Origin: Bradyrhizobium sp. dw_411
GTDB lineage: Bacteria; Pseudomonadota; Alphaproteobacteria; Rhizobiales; Xanthobacteraceae
Reading direction: 5' to 3'
DNA: 64,000 nt
Assembly (NCBI RefSeq): GCF_018449695.1
Contig: NZ_JAAVUY010000024.1
Coordinates: 1 to 64,000 of the forward strand
Shown here: positions 25,721 to 34,399 of the stretch, one piece after another
Layout of the letters: each line of letters opens with the position of its first letter
Numbering within the stretch: the first letter of the stretch is position 1
Notes under the pieces: model-generated
Seen by the model: the letters and a program-made list of their open reading frames with translations, nothing else
Databases searched by the model: none
Told to the model about the DNA's origin: nothing
Program-made: the position numbers and the translations under genes

Positions 25721-27151
25721 GTGGCCGTTCAATACCGCGATTTGCGAGAGTTTATCGAGCTGGTGGAAAAGCTGGGTGACCTGCGGAAAGTTCAGGGCGC
25801 GGCCCTCGCGTTCGAGATCGGAGCCATCACGGAGGTCGCGGCCGGCAGCGAGAGTTGTCCTGCGCTTTTGTTCACCGACATCCCGGGTCAGCCCGCCGGG
25901 AACCGCATTTTTACCAACACCACTGTCAGCGCGCGTCGCGCGGCGCTTGCCTTGGGCATCGATACGAATCTTCCGCCACTGCAGGCGCTCCAGGAGTGGA
26001 AACGAAAGCGCGTCGATCTGAAGCCGATCGCTCCGGAGCAGACCACGAACGCGCCGTACCTGGAAAACTCTTCAACCGGCGATGCCGTCGACCTGTCACT
26101 CTTTCCCGCGCCTATCTGGCATAAGGACGATGGAGGTCCCTATATCGGTTCGGGTAGCGTGGTGATGACCCGCGATCCCGATACCGGATGGGTCAACTGC
26201 TCGATTTATCGCGTGCAGGTTCATTCCAGGGATCGCGTGACCGTGCAATTCGATCACAATGGCCGCCACGGGGCGATGATCTCAAAGAAATACTGGGACA
26301 GGGGGCAGGCTTGCCCAATCGCGATCATCAACGGCCAGGATCCTGCGCTGTTCATCGCCGGCTTCGAGTATCTGCCGGAGGGGGCCTCGGAGCTGGACTT
26401 TGCAGGCGCGATCAGGGGCGCGCCCGTCGAGGTCTGCGCAGGGCCAGTTACCGGGCTGCCGATTCCGGCGAGGGCGGAGATCGTGCTCGAGGGCATGCTG
26501 ATGCCTTTCGCTGAAGAGAGCCTGCCGGAAGGACCCTTCGGCGAGTTCACAGGATATTACGCAGCCGAGAAGCGGCCTGCTCCCGTCATGCACGTCACGG
26601 CCACGCATCATCGCACCAACCCGATCCTGCTCGGTTCGCCTCCGCTGAAACCGCCCCGCTTCCATTTTGGTCTGCCGCTGCGTGCCGCCGGCATCTGGAG
26701 CAATCTCGAGGCGGTCGGTATAGCGGACGTGGTTGGCGCCTGGCAGCACGTTTCCCAACTGATGATCGTCATTGCGCTGAAGCAACGTTATGCCGGCCAC
26801 GCCAAACGCGCCGGCCTCGTCGCGGCTGCAAACAGCTATATGGGCCGGATCGTCGTTCTCGTGGACGATGATGTCGATCCGTCCAATCTGGCCGATGTGA
26901 TGTGGGCCGTCACGACACGAGCTGAGCCGAGCGAAGACGTCGACATTATCCGCAATGCGTGGAGTTCCTCCCTTGATCCTCGAATTCCAGCCAGCCACCG
27001 CAGCATCGGTCTGACGTCGAACTCCAAGATGATCATCGACGCCTGCATCCCGTTCCAGCACATTGAAACCTACCCGCGTACTTCGGCGCTCACCCTCGCA
27101 GATGCGCTCGAGATTCGCAGGCGCTGGGGACACGTGCTCGATCAAAGGTGA
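25721..27151 (+). CDS. UbiD-family prenylated-FMN decarboxylase
   Basis: UbiD enzymes reversibly decarboxylate aromatic or alpha,beta-unsaturated acids using prenylated FMN. I chose the GTG at 25721, preceded by GGAGAG; the product then begins AVQYRDLREFIELVEKLGDL, the normal UbiD start. The 476 residues include RDPDTGWVNCSIYRVQVHSRDRV (the FMN/metal region) and PEGPFGEFTGYY, which carries the catalytic glutamates. No UbiX prenyltransferase is adjacent. Substrate class by context: a hydroxylated benzoate or heteroaromatic acid. Confidence 0.88.
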   Translation: MAVQYRDLREFIELVEKLGDLRKVQGAALAFEIGAITEVAAGSESCPALLFTDIPGQPAGNRIFTNTTVSARRAALALGIDTNLPPLQALQEWKRKRVDLKPIAPEQTTNAPYLENSSTGDAVDLSLFPAPIWHKDDGGPYIGSGSVVMTRDPDTGWVNCSIYRVQVHSRDRVTVQFDHNGRHGAMISKKYWDRGQACPIAIINGQDPALFIAGFEYLPEGASELDFAGAIRGAPVEVCAGPVTGLPIPARAEIVLEGMLMPFAEESLPEGPFGEFTGYYAAEKRPAPVMHVTATHHRTNPILLGSPPLKPPRFHFGLPLRAAGIWSNLEAVGIADVVGAWQHVSQLMIVIALKQRYAGHAKRAGLVAAANSYMGRIVVLVDDDVDPSNLADVMWAVTTRAEPSEDVDIIRNAWSSSLDPRIPASHRSIGLTSNSKMIIDACIPFQHIETYPRTSALTLADALEIRRRWGHVLDQR

Positions 27152-27168
27152 TCCCAAAGACCCAGCTC

Positions 27169-27275
27169 GGCCTCATCCTGAGGAGCCGCCACTTGGCCGC
27201 GTCTCGAAGGATGGCTGCAGGTACGGTGCCAGATGGTTCGAGACGCGCGGCGCGCCGCGCTCCTCACCATGAGGG
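27169..27275. repeat. Palindromic repeat, CCTCATCCTGAGGA family
   Basis: A two-hairpin element very similar in sequence to that at 24093-24195, placed between the convergent UbiD and MFS genes. The two copies thus bracket the MFS/UbiD pair. Confidence 0.8.
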
Positions 27276-27294
27276 TTGCGTGTTCGCCGCTCGA

Positions 27295-28575
27295 TCAGAA
27301 CTTTCTGATCAGCGGGATCATCGCGGCCGACCCCAGGATCGTCGCGCCGACCAGCACCATCAGGCCGGCATCGAACGAGCCGGTGTGTGCGATCAGCGCG
27401 CCGATCGCGACCGGCGAGAGCGCACCGACGATATTTCCGATGCCGTTGAAAACGCCGACCCCCGATGCCACGGCGCGTGCCGGAATGATCTGGAGCGACA
27501 ACGCGAACAATGGCGGCAGCGCCGAGCCCCAGAAGAACGCGCTGACGGCGATCAGGATCGCGGCCGTCTGGGCGTCCGACACCGCCGACACCGCGTACAT
27601 CGCGACGCCTGCCGAGAACAATCCGCCGAAGCAGATGGCGGCGCGCCGGCCGATTTTGTCCGACAAAGTGGCTGCGCCGACTTCGCCCAGGAACATCATG
27701 AAAAACGGCAGGAACGAATAGAGACTGGTCTGGCGGGGATCGAAGCCGCGCACCTTGATCAGATAGCTCGGCAGCCAGCTATTGAGCCCCCACAAATAAA
27801 TCAGCGCGGCGGAATTGAAGATCACGAGCATCCAGAATCGCCAGTCCCGGCAGTACAATCCGACCTGCGACAGATAGGACGACTGCGCCACTGGCGCGGG
27901 TGCTGTCGGCGCAATCGCACCAGGCGGCTGATCCCGCAGGAACATCAGCACCAGGGGAAGAATGATCAATCCATTGAGCACGGCGAGGAACATGAACGCC
28001 GACCGCCAGCCGAACGTCGTTTCCAGATAGATCATCAGGGGAAAACCGATCGCCGAGCCGAGCGGGCTGCCGATCATCCAGATCGAATTGGCGCGCGCCT
28101 GCTCGCGCTGTGGAAACCAGCGCTTGACGGTTGAGTTGGTGATCGCGAATTGCGGGCCTTCGGCGATCCCCAGCAAAATGCGCAGCGACAGCATGGTGGT
28201 GAACGAGCCCGCGCCCGCCATCAGCGCCATGAACAGGCCCCAGAACGCCGTGCCGATCGCCAGCGAGCGGCGCAGCCCATAGAGATCGCCGACAAAACTG
28301 AGAAGCAGCCCCGAGCAGCCATAGGCGAACACGAACGATGTCATCAAGAGGCCGAGCAGGGTCGGGTTGAAGCCCGTGCCCATCGCATTCTGGAAGTCGG
28401 TGTTGGTGAACAACACCGCGACGCTGATGCGGTCGAAGAAGGCCGACAGAACCGCCAGGAACAGGATGAAGGCGATGACCCAGCGTCGCCGGGCCGCCGG
28501 CGCCTCCGCGACGGCCCCGGATCGGGTGGCGGATGGTTCGAGTCTGTTGATCTCGGTCTCGGCGCTTATGGTCAT
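27295..28575 (-). CDS. MFS transporter, anion:cation symporter type
   Basis: The ATG at 28575 gives a 426-residue protein with a polar N-terminus and about twelve membrane segments; VLSAFFDRISVAVLFTNTDF in segment 1 and GNIVGALSPVAIGALIAHTG are typical of ACS-family carriers that import organic anions such as glucarate, phthalate or vanillate relatives. It lies 105 bases downstream of the monooxygenase gene on the same strand and is probably in its operon. Confidence 0.86.
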   Translation of the reverse strand: MTISAETEINRLEPSATRSGAVAEAPAARRRWVIAFILFLAVLSAFFDRISVAVLFTNTDFQNAMGTGFNPTLLGLLMTSFVFAYGCSGLLLSFVGDLYGLRRSLAIGTAFWGLFMALMAGAGSFTTMLSLRILLGIAEGPQFAITNSTVKRWFPQREQARANSIWMIGSPLGSAIGFPLMIYLETTFGWRSAFMFLAVLNGLIILPLVLMFLRDQPPGAIAPTAPAPVAQSSYLSQVGLYCRDWRFWMLVIFNSAALIYLWGLNSWLPSYLIKVRGFDPRQTSLYSFLPFFMMFLGEVGAATLSDKIGRRAAICFGGLFSAGVAMYAVSAVSDAQTAAILIAVSAFFWGSALPPLFALSLQIIPARAVASGVGVFNGIGNIVGALSPVAIGALIAHTGSFDAGLMVLVGATILGSAAMIPLIRKF

Positions 28576-28680
28576 CTGGGCCCCCGTTGGCTGCTGTAAA
28601 CGTGTGATCCTGTGCAGTTTGCAATCTTGTGAAGCTTGCGGCGCGGTGCCATGCATGCACCGCGCCAACTATCGTGCGCG

Positions 28681-30186
28681 TTATGATACCAGGGGATCAA
28701 GCGCCAGGGCCGCGTCGACCAGTCCGCCGGCGCGCTTGAAGTCGTAGGAGCGGTACATGTTGGTCTTCACCAGATAGGACGCGCCGCCGTAGAACTTCTC
28801 GTATTGCTGGTGGCGATTGCCGAATTCAGTGCCGATGAAGTCCCACGCCAGTCGCATCAGGCGGACGCGGTCGCGGGCCCCCATCTGGCCGGACACGAAG
28901 TAGCGCTCGATATCCTTGGCCGATTCCGGATTGTCGAAGTCTTTCGACGACGATGGCAGCGTGATCATCGCAGCACCGGTAAGTTCGCGCACGATGTCGA
29001 TCATGTGCGGATTGATCTGGCCCTGCAGCGCCATCACCGCATAGAGCGCGGTCTTGGACGGCCACAATATGCCTTCCTCGTCGATCGGCGCCACGGTCTC
29101 GTGGGAATGCAGCATGTTCTCGACGATCGAGGCGTAGGCGGCCAGTTCTCCCATCTGCACCTGCACCGGCGGTGCGGCATCATTGCCGGTCGCCTCGTTC
29201 ATGCGCTTGGCGAGACCGAGCAGAAAACGCAGCTTGGTCGCGTAACGGGACTGCGCCTGATGGTTGCCGTAGGAATGCGAGGGGGTCTGCCACCACTGCT
29301 GGAAGCACAATTCGGTGTTGCGGTAGATGAACACGCGCTCCCACGGCACATGAACGTTGTCGAGCACGACGAAGCAGTCGGTCTCATCGAAGCGGGTGGT
29401 CAGTGGATAGTCCTCCGCGATCATGCCATCACGTGCGAAAGCGCGGCGCGAGTACAGTTTCACGCCGGGGGCGTCGAGCGGGATCGCGACGTTGATGGCG
29501 TAATTTTCATCGCCCGGCCGCAACGGATGGATGCAGCTTATCTGGACGTAATCCGCAAACACCGCGCCGGTCGCCAATTGCTGGCCGCCATGCACGACGA
29601 TGCCGGAATCGGTCTCCTTGATCACACCGGCATAGAGGGTCGGGTCGCTCTGCAGATGGGCCGGTTTGCTGCGGTCGATCTGCGGCGGCACGATCGCGTA
29701 GGTGACATATTTGTGGGTGTCGCGAATGTGCTTGTAGAAATTCACGATGTTGTCGGCATATCCGGCGCCGCCTTTGGCGAAGAATTGAGGCTTTGCGGCA
29801 TAACCGGCAAAGAAATTACCGACGTGATCGGGCGTGCGGCCCATCAAGCCGAACGTTTGTTCCGCCCATCCCTCGGCGGCGAGACGCTTGGCGCGCAGAT
29901 CCGCATGGGTGCGCGGGATCTGGAAGCAGCGCCAGACCGGGCCGCCGGTGTCCGGCGAGGTGTAGGTCATGCGCTCGCGGTTTTCCGGCGCGGCCGCGTA
30001 GTCGAACAGCCTGGCGAAGGTTCGCGCACTGTTGCGAAATGCCGGATGGTTGGTCGGATCGCTGATCCGTTCGCCGTCGACGAAGACGGTGCGCTTGGTA
30101 GCGCGCAGATCGGCCAGAAAGCTCTCGCCTGTGCGCAGCGGCGTGGCGCCGCTTGCTTCCACTTTAGGGGATACCGTCACGTTCAT
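28681..30186 (-). CDS. 4-Hydroxyphenylacetate 3-hydroxylase-family (HpaB-type) FADH2-dependent monooxygenase
   Basis: The oxygenase half of a two-component flavin monooxygenase that ortho-hydroxylates phenolic or related rings with FADH2 supplied by a reductase. The 501 residues show RTGESFLADLRATKRTVFVDGE at the N-terminus, HKYVTYAIVPPQIDRSKP, ETDSGIVVHGGQQLATGAVFAD and VLDNVHVPWERVFIY, all family landmarks. The reductase partner is probably the gene at 31060-31584. Its true substrate is not 4-hydroxyphenylacetate by any evidence here: the other hpa genes are absent. Confidence 0.88.
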   Translation of the reverse strand: MNVTVSPKVEASGATPLRTGESFLADLRATKRTVFVDGERISDPTNHPAFRNSARTFARLFDYAAAPENRERMTYTSPDTGGPVWRCFQIPRTHADLRAKRLAAEGWAEQTFGLMGRTPDHVGNFFAGYAAKPQFFAKGGAGYADNIVNFYKHIRDTHKYVTYAIVPPQIDRSKPAHLQSDPTLYAGVIKETDSGIVVHGGQQLATGAVFADYVQISCIHPLRPGDENYAINVAIPLDAPGVKLYSRRAFARDGMIAEDYPLTTRFDETDCFVVLDNVHVPWERVFIYRNTELCFQQWWQTPSHSYGNHQAQSRYATKLRFLLGLAKRMNEATGNDAAPPVQVQMGELAAYASIVENMLHSHETVAPIDEEGILWPSKTALYAVMALQGQINPHMIDIVRELTGAAMITLPSSSKDFDNPESAKDIERYFVSGQMGARDRVRLMRLAWDFIGTEFGNRHQQYEKFYGGASYLVKTNMYRSYDFKRAGGLVDAALALDPLVS

Positions 30187-30244
30187 GTCGACCCTCCGCG
30201 TAAAGCGGCTTAAGAAGCCGGGCTGGCTCTCGCCGCGATGAATT

Positions 30245-30291
30245 GGTACATCTAATATCTACATGCTGTAGCTAAATCCCGGAGTTGTCAA
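30245..30291 (-). promoter_or_regulatory. Promoter and operator of the monooxygenase gene
   Basis: On the minus strand TTGACA (30291-30286) is followed about 15-18 bases later by the perfect palindrome CTACATGCTGTAG (30259-30271), which would cover the -10 region; no strong TATAAT is visible. GGTACAT (30245-30251) completes the element shared with 25591-25614. Binding here would repress the hydroxylase gene and could also affect the divergent marR gene. Confidence 0.5.
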
Positions 30292-30470
30292 CGCTGATCT
30301 GCGCGTGATATTTCACCATGCAGCGCAAAAAGACGGCACCCTCTGGTCGGAAGGGATTCGATCTTCATGGCTCGGGCGTCAGCACGGTTTGAAGACGACA
30401 CGGTCGAAAACGTGATGCCTGCGAACGACTTAGCCATGAATGATTGGTTCGGGAACGACTTGGGTCGAAA

Positions 30471-31175
30471 ATGAAGAAATCGAAAACCGCAAAAGCCTAT
30501 CGGCCGCCTGTGACCATTTCGCGCAGTGAATTCCTGACGCAGGGCTCCGACGCCGAATTCCGCCTCAGCATCTATGCGATGGTGCAGAGCGTGAGCCGTC
30601 TGCTGGCCTGCCGGGACGCGTTCGGGCGCGAGCTCGAGCTGACGCCAAGCCAGTTCGTGGTGCTGATGGGGGTTGCCCACTGCCAGGGCACTGAGGGCGT
30701 CACCATCCGCGAACTTGCCGATCATGTCGGGCTTGCTTCCACCCATGTGACGACCGAGGTCGGGCGCCTCGAACTGGCCGGCTTCCTGACCAAGCGGCCG
30801 AGCGCCAGCGACCGGCGCAGTGTGCGCGTCTCGCTGATGCCGCATGGCGAACAGGAGATCATCCGCGTCGCGCCGTTCGTGCGGCTGATCAATGACGCGC
30901 TGTTTAGAGACATCGACCCCGACGCGCTTAAAGTCGCGCACCATGTCGCGCGGCAGTTGATTTTAAATTCCGAAACCGCGCTGGCGGAGGTGCGGCGGCA
31001 TCATCTGGAGAAGTCGACCGCCAAGCCTTTTGGAGAACAGGCCTTTGGCGCGGAGCGCGTCACCAGCCGTGAAGCCAAACCTCGGTATCCGGCGGCGTCT
31101 CGATCGCCAGATCGGAATGAAGCCGGCGGTAGCGTCCGCCGTGGAAAAGCAAAGGCGTCGTCTCGGTCCGCGTAA
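30471..31175 (+). CDS. MarR-family transcriptional regulator
   Basis: A 234-residue protein, longer than the usual 140-170. The winged-helix core (about residues 55-150) contains LTPSQFVVLMGVAHC, VTIRELADHVGLASTHVTTEVGRL and the wing KRPSASDRRSVRVSL. MarR proteins usually respond to phenolic ligands and repress nearby catabolic genes. It is divergent from the monooxygenase gene. The C-terminal 40 or so residues (basic, low complexity) are encoded opposite the 3' end of the flavin reductase gene, a 116-base convergent overlap. Confidence 0.86.
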   Translation: MKKSKTAKAYRPPVTISRSEFLTQGSDAEFRLSIYAMVQSVSRLLACRDAFGRELELTPSQFVVLMGVAHCQGTEGVTIRELADHVGLASTHVTTEVGRLELAGFLTKRPSASDRRSVRVSLMPHGEQEIIRVAPFVRLINDALFRDIDPDALKVAHHVARQLILNSETALAEVRRHHLEKSTAKPFGEQAFGAERVTSREAKPRYPAASRSPDRNEAGGSVRRGKAKASSRSA

Positions 31176-31584
31176 AGGACAGCACGCGCCCGACCACGAT
31201 CTCATGGTCGCCGCCTTCATAAAAGGCGTAGGTCTCGCATTCGAATGTCACGAGGCCGTCCCGGAGCAAGGGAACGCCGCTGGCGCCGCGCCGCGGAGCC
31301 AGCCCGTTCCATTTCTCCGGACCGCCGCGCGCGAACCGGTTCGACATGTCGTTCTGGCTTTCGGCCAGCACTGTCACGCCGAAATGTTTGGCCTTCAGCC
31401 ACAGCGGCAGGGTGAGGGCCGAGCGCGCGAGACTGAACAGGATCAGCGGTGGCGCCAGCGACACCGCATTGAAGGAGCTGACGGTCGACCCCAATAGCGT
31501 ATTGTCGACTTCCGCGGTGACCACGCAGACGCCGGTGGCGAACTGTCCGAGGGCATCGCGAAATTCCCGGTCCGTGAAACTCAT
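31060..31584 (-). CDS. Flavin reductase-like protein (HpaC/DIM6 type)
   Basis: A 174-residue FMN/FAD-binding split-barrel protein: FRDALGQFATGVCVVTAEVD, GSTVSSFNAVSLAPPLILFSL and GDHEIVVGRV are the family motifs. It would reduce free flavin with NAD(P)H for the HpaB-type oxygenase. It is the last gene of a five-gene leftward unit (DUF2848, gntR, binding protein, cupin, reductase) and 31 bases after the cupin gene. Confidence 0.86.
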   Translation of the reverse strand: MSFTDREFRDALGQFATGVCVVTAEVDNTLLGSTVSSFNAVSLAPPLILFSLARSALTLPLWLKAKHFGVTVLAESQNDMSNRFARGGPEKWNGLAPRRGASGVPLLRDGLVTFECETYAFYEGGDHEIVVGRVLSFTRTETTPLLFHGGRYRRLHSDLAIETPPDTEVWLHGW

Positions 31585-31614
31585 GATGCCCTCCGTGGTT
31601 GGATGTCCCCTGGT

Positions 31615-31995
31615 TTATGCCGGATCGTAATAGTGAATCTCAAGCAGCAGGCAGCCATTCTTCGACAGGAACGGGCCATGATAGGCGCCGGGAGGCCGGC
31701 AGGCATAGGTGAAAGGCGCAAACGCGTCGCCGCCCTGGCCCTTGGCGTCGTTGCCGACGGTGAGATCGCCCTGCACCAGGAAAACCTCTTCCCAATATTC
31801 ATGCACGAAGGGAATGGTCGTGTAAGTGCCCGCATCGAAGTGAAGCAGACGGGTGCGGCTGCCGCGCTTGTTGGTTTCATCGAGTCCGCCGGACAGGATC
31901 TTCTGCTGGATGCCTGCGGGATAGCCCGCGGGCACTTCCCAGCCCTTGTCCATGTCGAGCGTGTGGAATTCGTCGTGAAGTTTGTTGATGGCCAT
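31615..31995 (-). CDS. Cupin-domain protein (ChrR-like cupin)
   Basis: A 126-residue single-domain cupin. PFVHEYWEEVFLVQGDLTVG is cupin motif 1 (His, Glu) and PPGAYHGPFLSKNGCLLLEIHYYDP covers motif 2 with its His. A metal-dependent dioxygenase, isomerase or decarboxylase role in ring or acid processing is possible, but small cupins are diverse. It lies between the binding-protein and reductase genes with short gaps, so co-transcription is likely. Confidence 0.8.
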   Translation of the reverse strand: MAINKLHDEFHTLDMDKGWEVPAGYPAGIQQKILSGGLDETNKRGSRTRLLHFDAGTYTTIPFVHEYWEEVFLVQGDLTVGNDAKGQGGDAFAPFTYACRPPGAYHGPFLSKNGCLLLEIHYYDPA

Positions 31996-32057
31996 CGATC
32001 GATCTTTCCGAGAGAGGAGGAATTGCAGGGCAGGCGTGTTGCCGGCCCAAATTGAAG

Positions 32058-32981
32058 TCAGGCTTTCCAGAGTTCGCTGAATTGCGTGGCGACAACGTCG
32101 GCGTAAGCCGGATGCCCGGTGAGAATGCCGGCATCGCGCGCGAACGCGTTCATGCCTTCGACGAATTCAGGAGATATCGTCGGGTCGTAATAGGGCAGGT
32201 CGCGCTTGATCAGGTCGACGATCAGCTCGGTTTCCTGCGGGGGAAAGCGTTTTGCCGCGACCTGCTTGGCAAGGCCGGGATCGGCCTTGAGCGCGGCGTG
32301 CGCGGCCATCACGGCGCGGACCGCACCGGCGGCGGCGGTCGGATGTTCCTTGATCAGGCGGTCGGTCGTCGCGATCGAGGCCATCGTGAAATTGAACGCG
32401 GCTTTCGGGCCGTCGCCGCGCCGCACGTCCAGCACCACGGTGCCGACGCCGCGCTGGACCGCGACTTCGGTTCCCATGCCGTTGGCCCAGAAGCCGTCGA
32501 TCTTGCCCTCTTCAAGCGCCTTGGCCGCGGTGAGTCCAAAATTCACGCTGGCGCCGGTGGCGCCCGGCACCGGCGCGATCGTCACGCCGTTCTTCTCGGG
32601 ATCGATGCCGGCTTCGACCAGCAGGCGGCGCAGACCCATCTCGACCCAGGGAGCTGCACCAATGCGGCGGCCCTTCACGATGTTGATGTCGCCGCGCTGC
32701 GCTTTCAGATCGGCGCGCATCACCAGGAACCAGTACATCCCTTGCCCCTGCGCGCAGAGCAGCTTGCATCCCTTCCATTCCGGAAACGCCGCCAGCGCCG
32801 AATGCGCCGAGCCGCCGACGAACTCGATCTCGCCGTCGCGCAGCGATCGGTAGCACTTGTCGACCGGAAAGATCAGCTCCAGCGAGACATCGAGGCCCTG
32901 CTTGGCAAACAGCCCGAGTTCGACCGCGGCGACCGCCGGGAAATAGGAATTGGAAATCAGATCGGGAATGGCCAGCTTCAT
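32058..32981 (-). CDS. NMT1/THI5-like substrate-binding protein lacking a signal peptide
   Basis: The ATG at 32981 gives a 307-residue protein that starts directly with KLAIPDLISNSYFPAVAAVELGL, the normal mature start of NMT1/SsuA-type binding proteins. There is no hydrophobic leader, and the frame upstream does not supply one. No permease or ATPase is adjacent. It may be a cytosolic ligand-binding or enzymatic member of the family, or be exported by another route. The context of gntR and DUF2848 suggests it binds a pathway metabolite. Confidence 0.8.
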   Translation of the reverse strand: MKLAIPDLISNSYFPAVAAVELGLFAKQGLDVSLELIFPVDKCYRSLRDGEIEFVGGSAHSALAAFPEWKGCKLLCAQGQGMYWFLVMRADLKAQRGDINIVKGRRIGAAPWVEMGLRRLLVEAGIDPEKNGVTIAPVPGATGASVNFGLTAAKALEEGKIDGFWANGMGTEVAVQRGVGTVVLDVRRGDGPKAAFNFTMASIATTDRLIKEHPTAAAGAVRAVMAAHAALKADPGLAKQVAAKRFPPQETELIVDLIKRDLPYYDPTISPEFVEGMNAFARDAGILTGHPAYADVVATQFSELWKA

Positions 32982-32997
32982 GATTGATCGTTGTCCT

Positions 32998-33687
32998 TTA
33001 GAGGGTCTGCAAAAGGTTGCGGCGGAAGGCGTCGATGTGGGCGCGCATCGCCTGTTCGGCTCCGTCCGCGTCGCGATCCCTGATCGCGGCCAGGATGGCC
33101 AGATGCTGCTGCTGCACGCTGAGATGATGACCCGGCGTGTTGAGCGAGAGAATCCAGAACCGGAGCGAACGATCGTGCAGCCGGCCCAGCAGTTCGGTGA
33201 GGACCGGGTTGCGCGCCGATCGTGCCAGCACGCCGTGGAAATCACGATCGAGCCGCATCAGCCGTTCGCCGTCGCGGGTGGCGAGCTCCTTTTGCGCTTG
33301 ACCGAGAATTGCGGTCAGTTCGTCCATCTCGGCGGCGCTGGCGCGGTCGGCCGCGAGGCGTACGCAATAGCTCTCGTTGAGCAGCCTTACCTCGATGGTC
33401 TGCAGCGCTTCGTCGAGACTGACGGGCTTCACGATGATGCCCTTGCGCGGCATCACCTGCACGAGGCCCTCGACCATCAGCCGGTCGAGCGCCTGATGCA
33501 CTGGCGTGCGGCCGATCCCAAGCGTGGTCGATATTTCGGCCTCGTTGAGATAGTCGCCAGGGCGGAACGCACAGATCGTGATGCGGTGCTTGATCTCTTC
33601 GTAGGCGGTATCGAGCAATGACGTGGCCGCCTCGCGCGGCGCGGCTTTCCGGCGCGCGCTGGTGCGGGCTTTGGCCAGCGTGCTCAT
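32998..33687 (-). CDS. GntR-family regulator (FCD domain)
   Basis: A 229-residue FadR-subfamily regulator. The winged helix (about residues 22-90) includes LNEAEISTTLGIGRTPVHQALDRL, followed by MPRKGIIVKPVS. The all-helical FCD effector domain carries the metal-site pattern DRDFHGVLARSARNPVL and QQQHLAILAAI. FCD members sense small organic acids. Its ATG overlaps the DUF2848 stop by four bases; the likely target is its own operon promoter at 34400-34436. Confidence 0.9.
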   Translation of the reverse strand: MSTLAKARTSARRKAAPREAATSLLDTAYEEIKHRITICAFRPGDYLNEAEISTTLGIGRTPVHQALDRLMVEGLVQVMPRKGIIVKPVSLDEALQTIEVRLLNESYCVRLAADRASAAEMDELTAILGQAQKELATRDGERLMRLDRDFHGVLARSARNPVLTELLGRLHDRSLRFWILSLNTPGHHLSVQQQHLAILAAIRDRDADGAEQAMRAHIDAFRRNLLQTL

Positions 33688-34367
33688 TGGCAGATCTCGA
33701 CGATGTCGTAGCCATGGGAGAGGGTGCGGCCCAATACCGGATCCTCGATCTCATATTCAAAGCGCCGCGACGGCCTGATGCCACCGAGCGCGGCGAGGGT
33801 GCCCCCGAACATCAGCGTGCCCTCGGCAAGCGGTCTTCCCCATTTCTTCAACAGGTCCGTCGGCGCGAGCATGCCGGCGACTGTGCCCGCTTGATAGAGC
33901 ACGCGGCTGCCATCGCCGTCGATGATGTAGGAGCGAAGCTGCAACTGGTCCCAATGCGCCGCGACGGCATCGAACGCCCAGAATTTGGCGGCGACCGGCT
34001 TGTCGCACATCTGCTTTGAGACCGTCACGTCGTAGGTTTCGGCCTCGCGGTCGGTGTGATCGGAGCCGACGCCGATCCAGAGCCGGTCTTGCCATTGCAG
34101 CATCACGAACTCGACTTCGCCGCTCGACGTCGGGCCGGTTACTTCCATCGCGTTATTGCTGGTCAGGCGCGTCGCCGCCACCCGGTAGAACACCGGCGTG
34201 GTCGGCGGCCGCTTCACGCCGAGCGCTTCCAGCTCGACGATATGTTTTTCCAGCGCCGCGGGATCGCGCCCGGTCCAGCCGGCGATGATGGCGCAGCTCA
34301 GATCCACCTCTTGCGCGCGCGCCGATCCACCATCCTCGAAAATTGCCTTCAGGGTCGTGTGCGACAT
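33684..34367 (-). CDS. DUF2848 family protein
   Basis: A 227-residue soluble protein matching my recollection of DUF2848: PPTTPVFYRVAATRLTSNNAMEV, GEVEFVMLQWQDRLWIGVGSDHTDREAE and PLAEGTLMFGGTLAALGGIRPS. This family is believed to share the fumarylacetoacetase-like fold, so a C-C hydrolase or decarboxylase role on a dicarbonyl acid is conceivable, but no activity is established to my knowledge. It is first in its operon and coupled to gntR. Confidence 0.75.
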   Translation of the reverse strand: MSHTTLKAIFEDGGSARAQEVDLSCAIIAGWTGRDPAALEKHIVELEALGVKRPPTTPVFYRVAATRLTSNNAMEVTGPTSSGEVEFVMLQWQDRLWIGVGSDHTDREAETYDVTVSKQMCDKPVAAKFWAFDAVAAHWDQLQLRSYIIDGDGSRVLYQAGTVAGMLAPTDLLKKWGRPLAEGTLMFGGTLAALGGIRPSRRFEYEIEDPVLGRTLSHGYDIVEICQ

Positions 34368-34399
34368 GAGATGTTTTGCCGGTTCAAGAAATGAAAGAG

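Noticed and set aside
28804..30213. 469-codon rightward frame
   Set aside because: Fully antisense to the well-identified HpaB-type monooxygenase; no motif.
28681..31584. Classical hpa (4-hydroxyphenylacetate) pathway
   Set aside because: No hpaD, hpaE, hpaF, hpaG, hpaH or hpaI relatives nearby; only the oxygenase and reductase families match.
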